Below are positions 11,471-23,245 of a DNA stretch of 64,000 nucleotides, in pieces. This DNA comes from Leucosporidium creatinivorum (Eukaryota > Basidiomycota > Microbotryomycetes > Leucosporidiales > Leucosporidiaceae). Under the pieces are notes generated by a model, which did not search any database, was not told where the DNA came from, and was given only the letters and a program-made list of their open reading frames with translations. The stretch spans positions 558,001 through 622,000 of the forward strand of contig BCKL01000006.1 in the NCBI GenBank assembly GCA_001600635.1, read 5' to 3'. Numbering within the stretch: the stretch's first letter is position 1; each line of letters starts with the position of its first letter. The position numbers and the translations under genes are program-made.

Positions 11471-13709
11471 ATGTCGTCCCCCAACCTCGAAGCTTCGCCG
11501 ACTTCGGCTACCCCTCGCAAGATCCTCTGGTACCGCTCGACCTGGTTTGCGGCGACGGTTCTCGGTCTCTGTAACCTTGCAGCCCCCGGTATCTGGGGTC
11601 AGTGCTTCATTCTTGCTCGGCGCTTACTTTCCTGCGGCTCGGCGCTGACTTGCCGTTTTAAACTGGACAGGCGCCATGAACTCGCTCGGTAGGTCGCCTC
11701 GTCTGAATCTTCTTCTGTTCTCCCCTTTCGACGGTGCCGCCGCCTCGCCAATATTCGGCGATACGGCGGTGTACAGCTCGGCGATCAAGCGCTGACCGTC
11801 TTCTCGCAGGCGCCGGAGGACAGGCTACTCCTTACCTCACCAACACCAGTAACGCCCTCACCTTCTGTCTTATGGTCCTCACCGCCTTCCTCACCTCGGC
11901 CATCGTTCGATACATCGGAGTCAAGGTGCGCCGAGCCCTTCCTCGCGCCGAGCCTTCCCTGCGCCGAGCCTTTCCCTTCGCTGAACCAAAGCTGACCCGC
12001 CTCTCCTTACAGTGGACCCTCTTTTTCGGCGCTGCTGGATACGCACCATACGCTGCTGGACTGTACTGCAACAACGTCTTCGATAACCGGTGGTTCATCC
12101 TTCTCGGCGCCGCCCTCTGCGGAATCTCGGCCGGCACGTTCTGTACGTTTCGCAACGCTCCTCCCCATATCGCTGCCTCGTGACACTTGCCTCATGGAAT
12201 CCGCTCCGCTGCATCCAACTGACCCGTCTTCTGCTTTTCCAGGGGCTATCGAGGCTGCCATCGCCCTCTCCTACCCCGAGCCCGAGAATCAAGGTCGTTT
12301 CTTGGGCTGGTGGCTCTCGTTCCGAGTTGGAGGACAAATTCTGGGAGGAGCCGTCAACGTAGGCTGCTCTCGCCCATCTCTCGCTTGATCACTGACAGGA
12401 GCGCTCGAACTCACCTCGCCCTCTTCCTCTCCTCAGCTCGGCCTCAACGCCAAGCGCTCGGGAGCCGGCAAGGTCAACCCCAAGGTCTACCTCGTCTTCA
12501 TCGCTATTCAGGTGTGTAGCTCACTGCTTCATCAGCGCCTGTTCAGATTGCCTACTGAGCCAAACGCCGACGGTTTCTCTTGCGCAGGCCATCGGACCCT
12601 TCCTCGCCTTCTTCCTCCCCTCGCCCAAGAAGGTTCAGCGTACCGACGGCCTTCCCGTTCGCTTGTTCGTCACCACTGGCCTCCTTCACGAGATCAACGC
12701 TGCTGGTCGTCTGTTCTTCACCAAGCGGGTGAGCCGCGAACGTCTCGGCGCTGCCGTCGCTCGGACGGTCGTTAACCAGCTCTACACCCTTAGTTCCTCC
12801 TCATCGTCCCTCTTATCGTCTGCACCGTCTTCCCCGAGTCGTACTCGTACACTTACACCGCCCTCGTAAGTTCTGGGCCGTCGACCGACGTCAGCGCCGA
12901 GCGAAAAACTGACCTTCCGTCCCTCTCCCTCCCTCAACAGGCCTTCTCCGTCCGCGGCCGCGCCCTCGGCTCCTTCCTCTCCGGAGTTGTCGCCATCGTC
13001 GCCGGCAACCTCCTCGGCTTCCTACTCGACCGCAAGAACATCTCGCTCAAGACTCGCGCTCGCGCCGCCTTCGGTATCGCCATGGGACTGCAGGGCTGCT
13101 GGTGGGTGTGGTCCACCATCATCACCAAGCAGCTGCACGATTCGGGCAAGGTGTACGATTGGTCGGATGAGGGGTTTGGCAAGGCGTTTGCCCTGTACCT
13201 CTTCCTTGTCACGGGCTTCCAGCTCAACTACCTCTACCTCTACTTCGTTTGCGGTACTCGTAAGCTTGCTCTTCTGTCTTTCCTCTCCTGTCTCTATTCT
13301 CCCATGCTTCCTCGGTCGCTCGAGACCTGACCGCTCTACCTCAACTCGGCGCTCCCTCGCTAACCGACCCTCTCTCTCCACCACCACAGTGGTCGAAGAG
13401 CCCGCCGACATCATCCGCATCGGCGGTCTCCTGCGCGCCACCGAGTCCGCCGCCCAGGCCGTCAGTTATGGCTTGAACGCCGTCGAGTCGTTCGGCTTGA
13501 TCGGCGCCTCGGCGCTCAATTTCGCTCTCTGGGCCGTGGCCGTCGTGCCCGCTTGGTTTGTCATCAAGGAGATTGGGGTGACGTACTGGGGAAGGGGGGA
13601 GAAGGAGACGAGGGAGGCGGAGGCCTTGGTGTATGGCTCCCATGCGGTGGAGAAGGGGAGTGACTCGGTGGGGACGCTGCCTGGATCGCCGAGCTCGGAG
13701 AAGGCCTGA
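11471..13709 (+). CDS. UNC93-like / DUF895 major facilitator protein
   Basis: Ten exons: 11471-11597, 11671-11688, 11810-11925, 12013-12142, 12243-12358, 12437-12511, 12588-12728, 12794-12865, 12941-13259 and 13390-13709, giving 477 aa. The second exon has only 18 nt. The protein is a polytopic membrane protein of about 11-12 helices. It has the early NLAAPGIWGAMNSLGAGGQ loop and a GRFLGWWLSFRVGGQILGGA segment, both typical of the fungal UNC93-like branch of the MFS. The substrate of this family in fungi is not established. The C-terminal tail is cytosolic, acidic and Ser/Gly-rich. All exon joins keep phase and restore membrane helices. It is convergent with the next gene. Confidence 0.85.
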
Positions 13710-14446
13710 AGGGGGCTGGTGTAGAGGTCGGTAGAGAGACGAAAGATAAGCCGTTGGCTTCAAGGTAGACTTCTTACGGTTGTAAAAGGATTGGGTTCCG
13801 CTTCTCAAGCCGCCGAGGATTGAGCGAGAGTTTCAGCTTCGACGTCAGACTCGCTTCTGCCATTTTCATGGGCTGCAGGCAGCTCGAGGCTTCCGTCACG
13901 CCATCTTGTGTCCCATCGCACTCTCTCTCGAGATCGTGCTCGCCATCGCACGCTCTTCTGGCCCCTTCGGCGGCGAGGTCCTGAATTCGTTCGCCGGGAT
14001 TGCACGTCTTGCCTTGAGCTCTGAGTCTCTTGCCCATCCATGGCGAAATTGGTGCGATGCATCACGCTTTGTGCACCTTGACGCTTGTGACCCTCAGCTT
14101 GACTCGAGCTCGACTGAGCGCACCCTCTCGGCGCAACTGGAGCAGCCGATGAGGCAATTTTAAGATGGGTCGCCGGTGAGGTGTTGGGGTACAGCGAAGG
14201 GTCGCGAGGGCGCTGAGAGGTGTCGGAGCAAGTGACAGCCCTAGCGAGCCGATCCAGAAGCAGCAGAGGTCATTTCGCCGAGCTCGGTCGAGTGAGGCTG
14301 AGAGGGAGGGGAGGGGAGCCGTTGAGGCCGACATGATATTGCTACAAGCTGCAAACGAAGGGGAGGGGAGAAATTATAGAAAGCGAAGGGTACTAACAAA
14401 GAGCGAAAAACGTCCTATCAACAGCCTGACCAGCAGCAGCTCGGAA
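13710..14446. other. intergenic region between convergent genes
   Basis: These 737 nt lie between two gene 3' ends. Two or three short frames exist on the minus strand between 13774 and 14334, including one starting MMHRTNFAMDGQETQ. They lack splice support and have Arg/Ser-rich composition like that of out-of-frame translations here. I do not call a gene. Confidence 0.35.
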
Positions 14447-15201
14447 TCAAAGTCCCGCCTTCTCCATCTCCCTGCTCCACCTCCTGACCCCCTCCCTCGG
14501 CGTCCTGCTCTTCAAAACGGGCAACGGCCCCCCCACCGCCCTCTGATGATACGCCTCGAGCACCTCCATGGCGTCGCCATCGACCTCGGACCTCCAGAGC
14601 AAGCGCGGCCAGCGCGACCGCCCGCGCCGAGCTTCTTCGTACTCGCGTGAGGGGGGAGGAGGCGAGGGAGCCGCTTTGGCGAGCTTGCGGGGTGCGGTGA
14701 GGTTGACAGTGGGGGTGGGAGTGGGGGTGGGAGCGGCGGTGGGCTTGGGTGCGGGAGGAGGGGCGAGGGATTGAGGGGAGAGGGAGAAGCTGTTGGGAAG
14801 ACCGAGGTGTGGTCAGCGAGGGGTTCGAATTTTAGGCATCGGCAAGGTTTGTAGCAGTAGAGAGATGCAGAGATGTATTTATGTACTCACATAGGGTGCA
14901 AAGGCTCCTTGGCTTCCTGTAGGGCGACCTCGTCGGCCCAGCTGAGATCGTCGACGCCGACGATGAGTTGCTTGTTATCGTTGAGGGAAGGAAAATTGGG
15001 CGAGAGGGGAGGAGTGCGTAGACCGTCCGAAGAGCTGCTGCCCGAGCTGGAATGGGAAGAGGAGCGGTACGAGTCGAGGCGAGGAAGGTGCGAGAGTGCG
15101 CTGGAATCGTCGGTTGATTTGTGGAAGCTGTAGGACTCTTCGGAAGGAGGGAGTTGGGTGGTGTAGGAGGACATGGCGAGTGCGTGCCAGCGGGAGGACA
15201 T
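14447..15201 (-). CDS. hypothetical protein with conserved-looking C-terminus
   Basis: Two exons on the minus strand (15201-14891 and 14789-14447) give 217 aa. The N-terminal half is Ser-rich and disordered (SSHSSSGSSSSDGLRTPPLS). The middle has a Pro/Thr/Ala repeat (PTAAPTPTPTPTV) encoded by a GGTGGG-like repeat on the plus strand. The last 70 residues are charged and probably folded (EYEEARRGRSRWPRLLWRSE, then a VLEAYHQRAVGGPLPVL stretch). The frame stays open upstream of the chosen ATG, but that part looks like leader sequence. A second ATG lies nine codons downstream. I do not recognise the family. Confidence 0.6.
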
Positions 15202-15651
15202 GTAGGGTGTTCTGTAGGGTCCTTTGAAGTGGGATTCGAGGCGCGAAGGCGTGCGCGTTGCGTGCGGGGTTGACTCTTTGAAGGCGGAGAGAGGGAGGGA
15301 GAGGTGCAAGAGGGTGCAGCGAGGGCTGAGCGTGTAGCCTGATAGGTAGCTCGGAAGCTGAGAGGGCGAAAAGCGAGGTTTGCGAGCGAGGCGAAGGATG
15401 AGGAAGGAGAAAGAGAGATTCGCCTTTGCCGAGCTGACTTGGCCGATGGCGCGAGTGAGCACTCGGGAGGTCCTCTTTGTTCGCCATTTTAAGCAGACAA
15501 GACAGCACTCAAATTGTATCACAATCACGGTCATTCTGCTCCTGCTCGGGCGAAAGTAGCTTGCTTGACTCCTCTCTTCGCCCAGTTGGTCTGACTCTCT
15601 GGCTCGGCTGCGAAGGTCTGACTTAGCCAATTCGACTCGACTAGGACCACG
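15202..15651. promoter_or_regulatory. divergent promoter region
   Basis: This 450-nt spacer lies between two divergent genes, the unrecognised minus-strand gene and the fasciclin gene. It contains CT-rich tracts and CGCCGA-type motifs. I see no separate gene. Confidence 0.4.
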
Positions 15652-18600
15652 ATGAAGACACGGCTGCTAGGGGTGCTATTAGCCCTCGTAGCATCAACTA
15701 CAGCACAACTTATAGCCCAATCTACCTCATTAGTCGACTTACTCTCGGCTTCACCTCAGCACTCGCTCCTCCTCTCGGCTCTCCAACGCGCTCGCTTGAT
15801 CCCTACCATCAACGAACTCAACGGTTCCACTCTCTGGGCACCTACCAACGAGGCTATTAAACAAGAGATTAAAAGGGAGAGGAAACAACTCGATTCGGCT
15901 ACAGCAGCAGCAGACGCACCTCCTCCCTCCCTCTGGACTTGGGCCACTCAGCCTGTAGTAGCACAGCAAGCGCAGGAGCACCATCAACACGATAACCTAC
16001 AACTCGCTCTCCGTGATACTCTCCTGTACCACATCTTCAACTACACCCTCTTCCCCACTCCTTCCAACGACTCGCTCTCCTCCCCCGCTTACCACCCTCC
16101 CTCGGCGCTCCCCCTCAACGTACCCACCCTCCAAGAATCTCTCTACCACCCCTCCCTATCACCCTACAACAAGTCCTTCCCCGCCCCACCTTCCCTCCCA
16201 GGCTCGCCACCCGACAAGCCCGACCCCGATGCACCGGACGGCACCGTCGAGGGATTGCTCAGAGCTCAGGGACAGCGCGTTCGTCTTGTTCGTAAAGGGG
16301 AGACGGAGGAGGATGTTTGGATTGGAGGAGATTGGAAGGGAGATGGAGGCGCTAGGGTCAAAGGGAAGCTGCAGAGGGCCGACAATGGCGAGCTGCTCGC
16401 GATTGATGCCGTCTTGCGCAAGCCGGTCGATTTAGGTGGGTTTCTCGACTCTATATCTAACAGCACAGCTAACCCTTCTGTCCCTACAGCTACCCACATT
16501 CGCACTAACCCCGACCTCTCGACCCTCGCCGCCCTCCTTCCTCCGGCCGTCCTCGATTACATCTCGACCGCCCCTCACCTCACCCTCTTCGCTCCCATCA
16601 ATGAAGCATGGGACTCACTCTCTGAGCTGGAGCTGTAGGTCTCCTTTGCCGCTATCCTGCTCTGCACGCAGACGACTGACTCTGCCCACGTTCTCGCAGC
16701 CGATACCTCAAGTCGGGCTTCGCAGAGCAGGACCTCTCGGAGATCTTTGGTGACGGCGCGTCGAGGGAGGGTGCTGGAGGAGGCAAAGTGGGATACCTGC
16801 CCGAGTTGCTGGGCGAGGATGGCAAGGGATCGGCCAAGGGTGAGTTGTCGCTTTCTGAGCTCGGCGATGGCGGCGACGTCGGTCCTCCGAATGTAGATCG
16901 GTGGTGCTGACTCTGGTATACTCTTCACAGTCAAGACGGTCTGGAACAACACCCTGGAGGTCACTCCTGGGGAGGATGGGGCGCCCGCTCTCGTCAACGG
17001 CACGGCAGTCTCCACGCCCGACATTCTCGCGATGAACGGTACGTCCGGCGCTGGCTCTCACGCTCGATCTACATAGCTAACTATCGTCTCACAACAGGCG
17101 TCATCCACACCGTCCCCACCCTCCTCCTCCCCTCCGGCACCCTCTCCCTCACCGCCGAGAAGTACCTAATCGCTCTCAACTGCACCCGTTTCGTCTCCCT
17201 CCTCCGCTCCGTCAACCTTTCGCACTACGTCCAAATTCCCTCCGACGAACCCGCCACCGCGATCCTCCCTCCTCCTCCCTTCTCTTCCAACATCGACGCC
17301 ACGCAGCAGCCTCTCGCCTCTTTCGCCGACTCGACGAAACGCAAGGCCTACACGATCCTGGCTCCGCGCGACGAGGTGCTCGATAGTCGTACTTTCGCTC
17401 CCTTCTTCGCCGATTGGGAGGGCGAGGAAGGCGACGCGCTCCTCAGCGGTCGAGCCCTCCCTGCGCCAGGTAGCGACGCTCTCAAAGAAGTGCTCGAGTA
17501 CCATATCGTGCACGGGAAATGGACGACCGAGGATCTCGAGGATGGGATGCTCGTGGGCACGGAGTTGAGGGGGGAGAATCTCAAGGGTGCGAGGCAGCAG
17601 TTGTCGGTGAGTGTGCAGACGCCTGAGACGCCGGGTGGGGGGGATGGTGGGCTGTTTGGTTGGATTGGAGGGGCGGTGGGGAAGGAGAAGGAGAAGAAGA
17701 AGTTGGATGTGGTGGGATTCGGTGGGGCGAACGTCGTGGCTGAGCCTGGTGAGTCTGAGTCTGAGCGGCGAGAGAGCTTCGCGCCGAGCTGACCTCCCCG
17801 CGTTCCATCTACAGTCCTCGTCGGCAACTCCATCATCTACCTCATCTCCTCTGTCCTCGAACCCCCTTCGTCCGTCATCAACGAAGCCGTCTCCGACCTC
17901 CGACTCTCAACCTTCGTCGCGTCAGTCTACGCCGCCTCGCTCGACAAGGTCCTCTCGCGCCAACCCGCCGTCACCTATCTCGTCCCCGAGAACAACGCCT
18001 TCACCTCCCTCGGCCTCGTCATGTCCTACCTCCTCCTCCCGCTCGCGCGCATCGAACTCCGCTCCGTCGTCCGCTACCACGCCATCGACGAGATTGTCTA
18101 CCTCGACGAGTTCCCCCTCGGCGGAGCAGTCCGGTACCCTACGCTTGATAACGCCGAGATCTACGTCGAGCGCGACGGCACGAACGGCACGTTGACGGTG
18201 CATGGACCGACCTCGGCGGGATTGCCAGCCAACGGCGAGACGAGGGACGCCAAGATTATTGAGGGCGACATTCTTACCTCCACTGGCGTCATTCACATCA
18301 TCGACCAGGTCGAGCTTCCCCCAGAGCTTGACATCACCATCCCCAAGCTGCTGCAAGGCGCCAGAGCCAACACGATGGTCGACCTCATCCGCGCGGCCAA
18401 CATGTCATGGGTCCTCGACGGCGACGAGCCACCCGAGGAGGACGACGACGACTCGTTCGCTCTCTCGACCTCATCGCTCAAGAAGAGCAAGAAGCGCACC
18501 AAGCACCGCTCGTCCTCCTCGCCCCCTCCTCGCGCCTACACCATCCTCTGCCCCACCGACAAGGCCCTCAGCCGCCTGAACCTCACCTACTACCTCTCGC

Positions 18601-19169
18601 ATCCTCCTGCTCTGTCCGCCCTCGTGCGCCTGCACATCATCCCCACCGACGCTTTCGCCCCTCTCACGCCCGATGGACGACCCCTCCTCCTCAGCGATGA
18701 GAAGGCCTATTCGACGTTGTTGGACAAGAGCGAGGGTGGGGGAAGTAGTTACGGCAAAGTGGCGTTTAGGAGGTGGGGCGAGGAGGGCTGGCTGGTGGGC
18801 ATCAAGAGCGTGAGAGGGACGGGCGGGCAGACCGACTCAGCACGAGTCGTCTCGTACGGTCGAGCCTCGCCTTGGTTCCTCGACGAGGAGAGGGATCCTT
18901 CCCACGGCGGCGGCAGCGGAGAGTCGGACGCCTATATCCCTGGCCTTCCCTTTGGCTTTGCGACCCCTCGACTCGCAGCGGCGGGAGGCGTCCTCCTCAT
19001 CGACTCGGTCCTCCTCCCTTATGAGCCGGGGTGGTTCCGTCGCTTGTGGATCTTATGGATCGTGTTGAGTGTGGTGGTCGTGCTTGGTGTTGCTGGGTTT
19101 GTGGGGTGGAGGTGGTGGAAGGGGAGGGGGAAGCAGCCTTATGAGCCGTTGGAGCGCGAGGAGGATTGA
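15652..19169 (+). CDS. fasciclin (FAS1) repeat type I membrane protein
   Basis: Six exons (15652-16435, 16490-16634, 16700-16839, 16931-17038, 17098-17748, 17815-19169) give 1,060 aa. Residues 1-18 are a signal peptide (MKTRLLGVLLALVASTTA). Several FAS1 domains follow. Their typical strings include STLWAPTNEAIKQE near residue 60, HLTLFAPINEAWDSL near 290, and AVTYLVPENNAFTSLG and AYTILCPTDKALSRLNL in the C-terminal half. There are several N-glycosylation sequons. A single transmembrane helix lies near residues 1015-1040 (LWILWIVLSVVVVLGVAGFV), followed by a short charged tail. The layout matches fungal FAS1 proteins of the vacuole or cell surface, such as yeast Ylr001c; location is inferred. 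The 54-nt first intron is in frame but carries two branch-like sites and CTACAG. Confidence 0.87.
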
Positions 19170-19574
19170 TCGAAGTCGCCGAGCTTGGATTTTAGCAGCA
19201 GCAGCAGCAATATATTGTCGTTCACCGTCTTGTTTGTGGATAGATTCTACTTGTATAATGACACCCCCTTGCAACTCAATAGCACATCTTGTTCGATCTC
19301 ACCTCTTGCCGACTCAGCAGCGAGCGAGTATTGACCTCGTTTCTCCTCCGCTTTTCGCATTTCTCGACCGCAACTCGCCTTCGTTCGCCCACTCTTCACT
19401 CGTAGGGCAGTGTTCGGCTCCGGCCTTGCTTGCTCACTCGGAAGCTCACCCGAGCCGGGTTCTTTCGCCTTCGTGGTGGACGAGCACGCGAGACTCGCGG
19501 GAGATGGAAGCGAGTCGGCCGGCTGAGCTTGTCTTTGCATTGGTCGCTTCATCGTCTCCCACAGACTTTTCTCG
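19170..19574. promoter_or_regulatory. intergenic region with short CAG repeat
   Basis: These 405 nt lie between two plus-strand genes. A five-unit AGC repeat lies at 19194-19208, followed by an AT-rich stretch that probably belongs to the 3' end of the fasciclin gene. The remainder is the promoter and leader of the monooxygenase gene. Confidence 0.4.
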
Positions 19575-22080
19575 ATGTCCTACAGTCACCGCGCGCCGAT
19601 CCGAGTAGGAATCGTGGGAGGTGGCATCTCAGGTGAGCTGCGCCGAGCTTGAGAGCAACTCACGAGGCTCCAGAGGGTCAGCGTCCAGTTCGCTAACTCT
19701 CTCTTATCGCAGGTATTGCGCAAGCTATCCGGCTCAAGGAGCAGCTCGGTAACAAGGTCGAAATCACGGTGAGTCAGGTTTCGGGCCTCAACGCCGAAGG
19801 CAGGAAAGGAGCTGACGGCTTTCGGCTTTCGCTGGCTTGACGACAGATCTTCGAAAAAGCATCTGAGCCCGGTGGTATCTGGCGAGACTCGAAGTGGCCT
19901 GGCGCAGGTTAGGCGACATCCGACTCGGCTCGGTGCTCGAGCTCGGCGCTGACCCTGCTTTGTTCTCGACAGGCGTCGACGTCCCTATCCATCTTTGTGG
20001 GCACCAGAAGCTGTCCATGTATCTTGAGAGCCTTTCTCTGACTTCTATACCTCAACAGACTCACTCTACTCGGATCTCAAAGCCGAATGGTCGACCGTCT
20101 ACGCTTCGCAGCCCGAGGTGCTCGAGTACTGGAAAGGACTGATCGTCAAGTATGGTGAGTTGTAGCTTCTTTCACAGGTTGAGTTTAATTTCACCCGTAG
20201 ACTCAAGTGGCTAATATCTGCTGCTTTGCAGAGCTCCAAAAGCTCTTCCGCTTCAACACCGAGTGGATGGGATCGAGCTGGTCGGAGGAGACTCAGTCAC
20301 ACACACTCACGCTCAAGCAGCAGCCTTCGGGAGAGACTTACGACTTCATGGTCGACGTCCTCATCTCGGCCAACGGACCTCTCTCAACTCCGCTCATCCC
20401 GAAGCTTCCAAGCCTCTCCTCGTTCAAGGGCATTCAGTTCCACAACCTTCGATGGCGCTCAGACGTCGACTTCACCAACAAGAGGGTAGCCGTGGTCGGT
20501 AATGGTTCTAGTGGCATACAGCTTGTGGTGAGTGACTAATCCGGCGAGCATGAGGAAGCTCGGCGATGGGCTCTGCTCGGCTTCTGTCTCTGGGAGGGAC
20601 CTGCTGCCTAGGTTACTGACGCTCCGTCTCCTCTATACACTCTACAGCCCGGCGTGGCTGCTATCCCCGGCGTGCAGCTTACCCACTTCATCAGGAGCGG
20701 CGGCTACTTCATCCCCAAGCACAACCTCAAGTACTCGGCGCTCGTCAAGTTCGCCTTCCGCTGGCTTCCAGGCGTGCAGCGAGTGTACCGCTTCTCTCTC
20801 TTCCTCGAGGTGGGCTCATTTCGACGGCTGTGTCCCCGCAGAGCTCGTGGCTAATCCTATCACTGATTATCTCCGCCGGCCCTTTTTCGGCGATAGTCGA
20901 ACGCCTACTGGAAGACGCTGGCGAACCTATCCCCATCGCCGACCACCCAGGAGAAGGAGCTACTCACATACCTCGCCGATCAAGCTCCCTCCCAATACCT
21001 CGAGCTCCTCCGCCCATCGTATCCCCTCGGCTGCAAGCGAGTGGCCCTCGACTTCGACTGGCTCAAGTCGCTGCACCGGGACAACGTGCATCTCGTCAGG
21101 GATGAACACCTCAGCGTGAACGAAGAGGGTCTAGTGACCTCGGACGGCACCTCTCACCCTTTCGATGTCATCATCTTTGCCACGGTGAGCCCGTCGACTC
21201 GAACAGGTCATCGCCGAGACTGACTCTCTCTCTTTGCCAGGGAGCCGACGTCGCTCAACATGGCCTTGGGCTCAACATCGGCCTCAAGGGAGAAGGTGGC
21301 ATTGAGCTACAAGAGTACTGGAAGTCCCTGGGCGGTCCTCAAGCCTACCTCGGCGTTGCCGTCCCGTCCTTCCCGAACCATTTCACCGTAATCGGTGCGA
21401 ATGCGGCCTCCACTTCCTGGGGTTTTACCATCGGGGCGAAGACTCTCTTCATCGCCCGACTCGTCAAGGGCATGGTGGACAACAACCTCTCTTCGATCCA
21501 GCCGAAGCAGGAGCCGTTCGAACGCCTTAACGCCGAGATTCAGGAAAACCTCGCGCGGTCGACTACCAACTCGTCGCTCTGCTCCAACTGGTTCAGGATC
21601 GACGGGAACGGTCTCCATACAGTACATCACTGGAAGACGGGCTGTGAGTCTGCCTTTCGCCCCCGTCTCATCTGAGCGAACGATACTCGGCGCTCCTCCT
21701 CCCTCTTCGACGTTGCTACCTCTGATCCCTCTGACCCCTCATACAGTTGGATTGCTCAAAGAGACTTGCTTCATCCGATGGAACGACTGGAAGGCAGTTG
21801 AGCGTGTGCCCGACGCCTCAAAGAAGGGTTCGGCGTTGGTTGTCGTCCACGTCGGGAGCCGTGTACGCTGGCGCTACCTCAAGCGGGCTCTCAAGGTGTC
21901 GCTCCCGCTTTTGATTGCTCTCATACTTCGATTGACACCCACGGGAGAGCGGTGAGTCTAGCTGAGAGTCTGAGGGCGAGCTCGGCGCTGAAGCTGATCC
22001 TTTCATTTTGCAGTCACATCGACAAGGTTGTCGGGAGGGTGCGAGAGGTCGTAAGGCGGGTGCTGCATGGGATAGCTTAG
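19575..22080 (+). CDS. FAD-dependent Baeyer-Villiger-type monooxygenase
   Basis: Eleven exons: 19575-19632, 19713-19768, 19847-19907, 19973-19996, 20059-20154, 20232-20527, 20648-20809, 20897-21184, 21241-21643, 21747-21951 and 22014-22080, giving 571 aa. The FAD-binding Rossmann motif GGGISG is at residues 16-21. The Baeyer-Villiger fingerprint FxGxxxHxxxW is complete at residues 163-173 (FKGIQFHNLRW). The second nucleotide motif GNGSSG is at 188-193. A hydrophobic helix near the C-terminus (VSLPLLIALILRL) suggests membrane association. Such enzymes use NADPH and O2 to insert oxygen into ketones or to oxidise N/S centres; the substrate cannot be predicted. Exon 4 has only 24 nt. No clustered biosynthetic genes are visible. 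Confidence 0.85.
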
Positions 22081-22356
22081 AGTTCAAGGTATCAAGGGAC
22101 ATAGAACGAGCCCAATAGACGTGCAGAACCGGGGTTCGGAAGCGAGCTCGGCGAAGCTGATACTTTCCCTTCCGGCGCCCGAAGAGGCTGTAGAGCAAGC
22201 TTGTCGGTTGGAGATCGCGCTACTTCTACTTTCCATCGCAGGTCTACTGCTTCGAGGCAGTGCACAGAGTCGAGTCTGAACGGCGCAAGCCGAGCTCTCG
22301 ACTCTCTCCCTCCTCCACTTCGCTTGCTCGCCTCGTCCGGCCTCTTCACCTCGACC

Positions 22357-23134
22357 ATGGCTTCCTACGACTACCCAGAGACCAACTCCTCACTGATCAA
22401 GATCTACAACCTCGAAGGTGCGCTCTCACTGCTTATCGTTCCCCGACTCCGTCTGACGTTTGTCCCACGCTCGCCTGCAGAGCACCCCGAAGGCGGATTC
22501 TTCGTGCAGACCGAGATCATCAATGAGGAAGTGCCTTCTCCTTTCGCCGGTGAGCTCCTGCTTCCTCACAGAGCCGTCCCGAAGCTGGACAGGACGCTTA
22601 CTCCGCAACAGATGGATCGTCCCGCTCGCTCGCTACGCAGATCTACTACCTTCTCAGTTTTGCTTCTCCGCGAGGTAGAATGCACATGAACAAGTCTGCT
22701 GTGCGTCTCTGGCCGGGTCTTTCTTCGCCGAGATAGAACTAACCCGAGCTTCTCGGTGCCGGCGAGATCAGACCTTCCACCTGCACCACTCCGGTCGGGC
22801 TCTCTACACTCTCGTCAACCCGCAGACCTCCCGACCTGAGATCAACCGCGTCATCATGGGACCGAACAGCTCGGTCGGGGAGGTCAAGCAGCTCTTCGTT
22901 GGCGGAGGGTGGTGGAAGGCGAGCGAGTTGCCCGAGGAGGACCTCAAGGCGGCGGGAGAGGATGGGGAGAAGAAGGAGAGGACGGGGTGCTTGATCTCGG
23001 AGGTGGTGGTGCCGGGTTTTCATTGGGAGGATCATCGTTTCTTGGATGAGGTGGGGTTGAGGGAGTTGGCGAAGGGTGATGAGAAGTTGGTGGAGGAGTT
23101 AAGGAAGTATGTGAGGCCGACGAGGCAGGCGTAG
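22357..23134 (+). CDS. cupin_5 (DUF985) domain protein
   Basis: Four exons (22357-22417, 22481-22549, 22612-22700, 22772-23134) give 193 aa. The sequence follows the DUF985/cupin_5 family: an N-terminal helix with EHPEGGFFVQTEI, then SLATQIYYLLSF, the cupin strand HLHHSGRALYTL, and the C-terminal VVVPGFHWEDHRFLD. The exon-3 to exon-4 join is the least certain; the first residues after it could differ by one or two codons. Function in this family is poorly known; a small-molecule binding or isomerase role is inferred for relatives. The gene follows the monooxygenase in the same direction after 276 nt. Confidence 0.8.
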
Positions 23135-23245
23135 TGGTGAAGAGAAGGAAGGGGCAGCTGCCGAGAAGGGGAGACGATAGCTCGAGGCTCGCGGTCGGGC
23201 TCGGCGATAAGTTTAGCTTGGATATTGCGATTACGATCTACGAAT

